Position numbers and translations under genes: made by a program
Source of the DNA: Baffinella frigidus
Lineage: Eukaryota > Cryptophyceae > Cryptomonadales > Baffinellaceae
Direction: 5' to 3'
NCBI GenBank assembly: GCA_026770585.1
Contig: MU646353.1
Location: 690,167-706,647 of the forward strand
Length of the DNA: 16,481 nucleotides
Shown here: piece after piece, positions 13,740 to 16,481 of the stretch
Position numbering within the stretch: the stretch's first letter is position 1
How the letters are laid out: each line of letters opens with the position of its first letter
The notes under the pieces: model-generated
What the model saw: the letters and a program-made list of their open reading frames with translations, nothing else
Database searches by the model: none
Told to the model about the DNA's origin: nothing

Positions 13740-14206
13740 TTACTGAATTTATTAAAGAGGTTTCGCCGTTATTGCCTAACCCGTGCCATTACCAGACTAT
13801 GATCGGTCCATTTTATACCCCGCTCAGTCTGTCTCCGAGGGATGCTCCCCGAAGATTGGCGCAGAAGAGGCAGACGACGAAGAAGAAGGAGAGGTTTTGT
13901 AGGTCCACGATGAGGAGTTACTGATTACTGATCACTGAATCCGTAATAAGTAACTAACGAACCATATAATTCGACCTCATCGATATAGACCTATCATTCC
14001 CCTGGGTTCCAGAAAAGGGAGGAGTCGGATTGGTTAATCGATCGTCAGATCGGTCGGATCGTCCTTTCGTAAGTTTAGGTCCCGAGGCGGGCCCCTCCAA
14101 CCTCAGGACCGACCGCGGGACGGGCCCGGATTCGTTAAATTTAGCAGGACCGTAGGACCGGCGAGGTCCACGACCCCACGAGGACTCTGCGGCTGGACTG
14201 GCGACC
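13740..14206 (+). promoter_or_regulatory. Upstream region of the selenoprotein W-like gene
   Basis: This is the stretch before the ATG at 14207. It contains a repeated GATTACTGA motif (13729-13748, 13920-13936), an inverted CCAAT box (ATTGGT at ~14030) and a GC-rich leader. No TATA box is convincing. An in-frame TAG about 50 bases before the ATG (~14154) limits the N-terminus. The start site of transcription cannot be placed. Confidence 0.4.
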
Positions 14207-14581
14207 ATGTCGGTGGCTGTACGGGTGGAATACTGCACCGCCGACCGCAAGGCATCGAAATCGATCTCGCTGCGGGGGACGCAGCAGCGGTACGAGGAGA
14301 CCTTTACGCAGCTCCAGCACCTACTTCAGCTCAAGCTGCCAGGCATCCCGCTCGACGCGAACCTTCCCGATCTCTTCGCGACGATCGACCAGCTCGACAC
14401 GCACCATACCGCCGACGGAAGATCAGATTCGCAGCTCCTGGGCGGAAGGACGCGGGCTGGCGGCGGGGGGGCCCGGGGACCCAGGCACGGAGCGTTTGAG
14501 GTCTATGTGCAATTTGCTATGCAGGACCACGAGGAGACGGTGCTGGTCTTTTCCAAGCTCGCGACCAAGAAGTTTCCCCAG
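14207..14581 (+). CDS. Selenoprotein W-like (Rdx family) protein, exon 1
   Basis: 125 codons. Rdx proteins have a thioredoxin-like fold with an N-terminal CxxU or CxxC motif and act as small redox or protein-interaction factors, usually in the cytosol. Seen here: MSVAVRVEYCTADRKASKS (first strand, motif loop and the S-K pair), LKLPGIPLDANLPD (matching the FPG-V-GN region), GAFEVYVQF (residues 95-103) and ETVLVFSKLATKKFPQ (110-125), in family order. The redox motif is C10-T-A-D13, so Asp stands where Sec or Cys is normal. A ~40-residue insert (about 55-94, Gly/Arg-rich near the end) precedes GAFEV, and the protein is longer than the usual 85-100 residues. The ATG is in ACCATG context and at the position expected for the family. 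The exon ends CAG|GTGATC (phase 0). The frame stays open to 15013, but the homology jumps to 16242. Confidence 0.75.
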
Positions 14582-14884
14582 GTGATCTTGCTGCACAGGA
14601 ATTCGGTACTTGTCTGTGTTCTGGCTTCTTGGATGCATCTTTTGTTGGTGAAGTTCCAGGTTGTCGAGAATCGAGATCCACTCTGCCCGCGCCTTGCCTC
14701 CGGTACCCTCAGTGGTATTCGACTAGGACCTAGTCAGAGAAGATGGCGCAAACTTCCTGATAAAATTCTTCCACTCAGGAAATTCCAGAGAACTTGCACG
14801 AACACTCATTCACTCTCAGGCCGGGCACGCATCGATGGGGTGGAGAAGCCCATGCATCTCACTGGTCGCGCTCGGCTGGAATCC

Positions 14885-15027
14885 GCTCTGCACCACCCTG
14901 GATTCTGCGATTTTATGAGCATCCACTCAACTTCAGCTCACCGGAACTTGCGGGGCATCCTCAGCGCTCTGCAACCGCGGGGAAATGTTTTGACCCATGC
15001 TGCAACACCTTGAATTTCGCGATTTTA
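14885..15027 (+). repeat. Two tail-only copies of the intron array unit
   Basis: GCTCTGCACCACCCTGGATT then CTGCGATTTTATGAGCATCC (14885-14925) matches the later half of the unit at 16140-16241. TCCTCAGCGCTCTG through TTCGCGATTTTATC (14957-15027) is a more diverged copy matching the unit at 15822. Neither has a preceding CAG|GTGCACGA start. Confidence 0.7.
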
Positions 15028-15099
15028 TCTTCGTATACGTTGTATACTTGGTGATATACGACTCTGGGTAGGTCCCTCGAGATTATCTTCTCTCTCGTG
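15021..15099 (+). repeat. 79-bp block, identical to 15367-15445
   Basis: It starts GATTTTATCTTCGTATACGT and ends TTATCTTCTCTCTCGTG. By reading, all 79 bases match the second copy, so the duplication is recent or homogenised. A ~40-bp part is related to 2191-2230. Confidence 0.95.
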
Positions 15100-15199
15100 T
15101 GACCTCCCCTATCATAGTCTATCATGGGTACCCAATAAACTAGATTCACGACAGGTTAGTGCACTCCGAGCCACAAGATTTCAGCTAAGTCAACCAGCT

Positions 15200-15300
15200 C
15201 ACCTAAGTCAACTTTCCCCTGTTTTCGTTTAGATGGACCCGGGCACCATGGCCGGCATTTGACTTAAGGCGCTGGCTTTCAGGGGGAGTTGACTTAGGCG
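15200..15300. mobile_element. Small foldback element with CACCTAAGTCAAC termini
   Basis: CACCTAAGTCAACTTTCCCC (from 15200) pairs with the complement in AGGGGGAGTTGACTTAGGCG (to 15300). An extra CTAAGTCAAC lies just outside on the left (15185) and TTGACTTAAGG inside on the right. It lies between the two 79-bp repeats. Confidence 0.7.
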
Positions 15301-15324
15301 AAATGTTCTGACTCCGAGTGTAGT

Positions 15325-15364
15325 GAGGAGGCAGTGGTGGAGGCGATCCGTGCGGGGGCGTACC
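15325..15364 (+). pseudogene. Exon-2-like copy a
   Basis: It reads EEAVVEAIRAGAY in the exon 2 frame, but the GTGCACGA start and CAG acceptor are degraded (ACTCCGAGTGTAGTGAGGAG). It is followed directly by the second 79-bp block. Confidence 0.7.
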
Positions 15365-15366
15365 CC

Positions 15367-15445
15367 GATTTTATCTTCGTATACGTTGTATACTTGGTGA
15401 TATACGACTCTGGGTAGGTCCCTCGAGATTATCTTCTCTCTCGTG
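15367..15445 (+). repeat. 79-bp block, second identical copy
   Basis: Same sequence as 15021-15099. It starts three bases after exon-2-like copy a ends, and GGCATCCAACAAATTGGGAC follows, an intron motif seen again before copies c, e and f. Confidence 0.95.
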
Positions 15446-15580
15446 GGCATCCAACAAATTGGGACCCTATAAACACGATCTCATATATGGGATCACGGTA
15501 TCCCATAAATATGATCTCACCGCAACTTCCTCATGCGTAGAAATGCATGATATCTCCCCGTGACTTCCTGCATGCTGCAG

Positions 15581-15627
15581 GTGCTCGAGGAGGCAGACGC
15601 AGTGGTCGAAACGATTCCGCTCTGTAA
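15581..15627 (+). pseudogene. Exon-2-like copy b
   Basis: CTTCCTGCATGCTGCAG then GTGCTCGAGGAGGCAGACGC reads VLEEADAVVETI before diverging (PLCNT). The dispersed 90-bp-type repeat at 15635 follows almost at once and may have overwritten the rest. Confidence 0.75.
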
Positions 15628-15634
15628 CACGTAA

Positions 15635-15703
15635 CACGTGGAACAGCCCCGCCGGCAGGCTCGTGAACGGACGCCGAAGCCAGACGGTCGGTCGTGACTG
15701 CCT
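15635..15703 (+). mobile_element. Dispersed repeat copy 3, lacking the central palindrome
   Basis: ACGTGGAACAGCCCCGCCGG then CAGGCTCGTGAACGGACGCC and GTGACTGCCTTG match copies 1 and 2, but ~20 bases covering GCGTGACCGGTCACGC are missing. It lies in the intron just after exon-2-like copy b. Confidence 0.8.
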
Positions 15704-15821
15704 TGCGTGTTCTCAACCGTATACGCATTTCGCGATTGTATGGGCATCCAATAAGTTGGGATCCCATACACATGACCTCATATCGGCATCCCACAAACAT
15801 GATCCCACCTTCGTGTTGCAG

Positions 15822-15925
15822 GTGCACGATGCGGTGGCCGCAGTGGTGAAGAGCTCCTCAGCGCTCTGTTCCACCCTGGATTCCGCGGTTTTATGCATAT
15901 CCAATGAACTTCCGTCGTGTTGCAG
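15822..15925 (+). pseudogene. Exon-2-like copy c (type 1)
   Basis: After CGTGTTGCAG it reads VHDAVAAVVKSSSALCSTLD, then SAVLCI. It shares with copy f a VVKSS-ALx-TLDSA(V/I)LCI reading that differs from exon 2 after VV. The unit is 104 bases long, so it would shift frame if joined to the next unit. Confidence 0.75.
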
Positions 15926-16039
15926 GTGCACGAAGAGGCAGGCGTAGGGGTTGAAACGATCCGAGCGGGGGCGTACCACGATTTCATGGGCATCCAATAA
16001 GCCGGGTTCCCATCAACATGAACTTCCTGCATGGTGCAG
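15926..16039 (+). pseudogene. Exon-2-like copy d (type 2)
   Basis: After CGTGTTGCAG it reads VHEEAGVGVETIRAGAYHDF and reaches a stop after MGIQ. It keeps IRAGAYH of exon 2. The intron motif GGCATCCAATAAGCCGGGTT follows. Confidence 0.75.
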
Positions 16040-16139
16040 GTGCACGATGCTGCCCGACACAGTGGTCGAGACGATCCCGATTTTATGGGCGTCCACTAGA
16101 TCGGGACCCCATCAACATGATCCCACCTTCGTGGTGCAG
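16040..16139 (+). pseudogene. Exon-2-like copy e
   Basis: CATGGTGCAG then GTGCACGATGCTGCCCGACA: a frame change occurs near the fourth codon, so the exon 2 reading is lost, although GTGGTCGAGACGATCC is still recognisable. Followed by the GGCGTCCACTAGATCGGGAC intron motif. Confidence 0.75.
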
Positions 16140-16241
16140 GTGCACGATCGGGCAGACGCAGTGGTGAAGAGCTCCGCAGCGCTCTTTACCACCCTGGATT
16201 CCGCGATTTTATGCATACCCACTCAACTTCCTCCCCGACAG
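16140..16241 (+). pseudogene. Exon-2-like copy f (type 1), in frame with exon 2
   Basis: After CGTGGTGCAG it reads VHDRADAVVKSSAALFTTLD, SAILCIPTQLPPRQ and runs without a stop straight into exon 2. It is exactly 102 bases, so use of this acceptor would insert 34 residues without shifting frame. It may be an alternative acceptor or simply the latest duplicate. Confidence 0.7.
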
Positions 16242-16385
16242 GTGCACGATGAGGCCGACGCAGTTGTCGAAGCAATCCGTGCGGGGGCATACCACGTCGT
16301 GCTCCGGCGCGCCCTGAATCGCCGCGCGCTCCTCTCGTCCAACATGCTCCGCATCTCCCTTGGCGTCAGCCCCTCGGGGACGCAG
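16242..16385 (+). CDS. Selenoprotein W-like (Rdx family) protein, exon 2
   Basis: 48 codons, phase 0, after acceptor CCCCGACAG. It reads VHDEADAVVEAIRAGAYHVV, then LRRALNRRALLSSNMLRISL and GVSPSGTQ. DAVVEAIRAG corresponds to the C-terminal helix of Rdx proteins. The RRALNRRALL stretch is a C-terminal extension with a basic, helical pattern. Donor CAG|GTAGAC at 16386 is plausible, in which case the gene runs past the window. If it is not used, the frame ends with TGA at 16449-16451, 22 codons further on. It is the only array member with a long open frame and no damage, hence taken as the functional exon. Confidence 0.7.
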
Positions 16386-16481
16386 GTAGACGCTTCCTCG
16401 TTACACCGTATAGCGAGTAAACAGGTACAGCCGTGCACCACGCGACGCTGACCGGCTGCGAACCTTGCTGCACTCCCTCCC
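16386..16481 (+). other. Probable intron start or 3' end of the gene
   Basis: It begins GTAGACGCTTCC, contains AAACAG|GTACAG at ~16419-16428 and the in-frame TGA at 16449. Too short to decide between an intron and the terminal coding tail. Confidence 0.35.

Larger units (their letters stand above)
14582..16241 (+). other. 1.66-kb intron of the selenoprotein W-like gene, filled with exon-2-like copies
   Basis: Donor GTGATC, acceptor CTCCCCGACAG. The assignment rests on the protein family: the FSKLATKKFP segment is normally followed within a few residues by a VVEAI-type helix, which is found at 16242. The first ~300 bases (14582-14880) show nothing recognisable. The rest is repeats: tail copies, a 79-bp duplicated block, a MITE-like foldback, a dispersed repeat and a tandem array of acceptor plus exon-start copies. 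Confidence 0.65.

Noticed and set aside
13861-13915. GAAGAGGCAGACGACGAAG and GGTCCACGATGAGGAG as a further exon-2-like copy upstream of the gene
   Set aside because: The similarity to GTGCACGATGAGGC and GAGGCAGACGCAG is short, the order is reversed and there is no acceptor. It could be chance in GA-rich sequence.
14582-15013. Continuation of the selenoprotein W-like frame to 268 residues without splicing
   Set aside because: The sequence after KKFPQ has no family similarity and includes a fragment of the intron array, whereas the expected VVEAI helix is found in phase at 16242. It remains possible as an intron-retention product.

Overview
This window looks like gene-poor, repeat-rich nuclear DNA of a eukaryote, probably a unicellular alga. 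The evidence is spliced coding sequence with GT-AG introns, GC-rich coding exons, many microsatellites, an interstitial array of plant-type TTTAGGG telomere repeats, and about 15 short non-autonomous inverted-repeat (MITE-like) elements. A green-lineage alga fits best, but TTTAGGG also occurs in other groups, so the taxonomic call is weak. There are no bacterial operons, CRISPR arrays, rRNA or tRNA genes, and no transposase or reverse transcriptase was recognised.

The only gene I can name lies at the right end. Positions 14207-14581 and 16242-16385 (+) are two phase-0 exons of a selenoprotein W-like (Rdx-family, thioredoxin-like) protein. It has the N-terminal strand ending in VEYC, the GAFEV strand, the FSKLATKKFP segment and the VVEAI helix in family order. 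The usual CxxU/CxxC redox motif reads C-T-A-D, so the second redox residue is Asp. The 1.66 kb intron between the exons holds at least five partial copies of the start of exon 2, each with its own CAG acceptor, in a roughly 100-bp tandem array.

Left end (1-4810): a CT/CA microsatellite, a probable 29-codon exon (104-190), a 70-bp tandem repeat, several inverted-repeat elements, a degenerate telomere-like minisatellite (3021-3262), and a possible exon at 3372-3453 followed by a decaying ~100-bp array of copies of its 3' part. That is the same architecture as the array next to the selenoprotein W-like exon. Between 4085 and 4900 are a 137-bp inverted-repeat element, a 14-copy 24-bp minisatellite that appears to derive from an element arm, and a segmental duplication.

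Middle (4900-10560): long hairpin elements, 165-230 bp segmental repeats around the telomere-like tract, a ~210-bp tandem repeat interrupted by three MITE insertions, and a pair of 118-bp elements flanked by TA. Right-centre (10560-14206): hairpin clusters, CT, TA and AAC microsatellites and a ~115-bp dispersed repeat. No confident gene was found between 3454 and 14206.

Two themes recur. Splice-acceptor-plus-exon-start fragments appear in tandem, and inverted-repeat elements share inner or outer motifs while differing elsewhere, as if they were modular.
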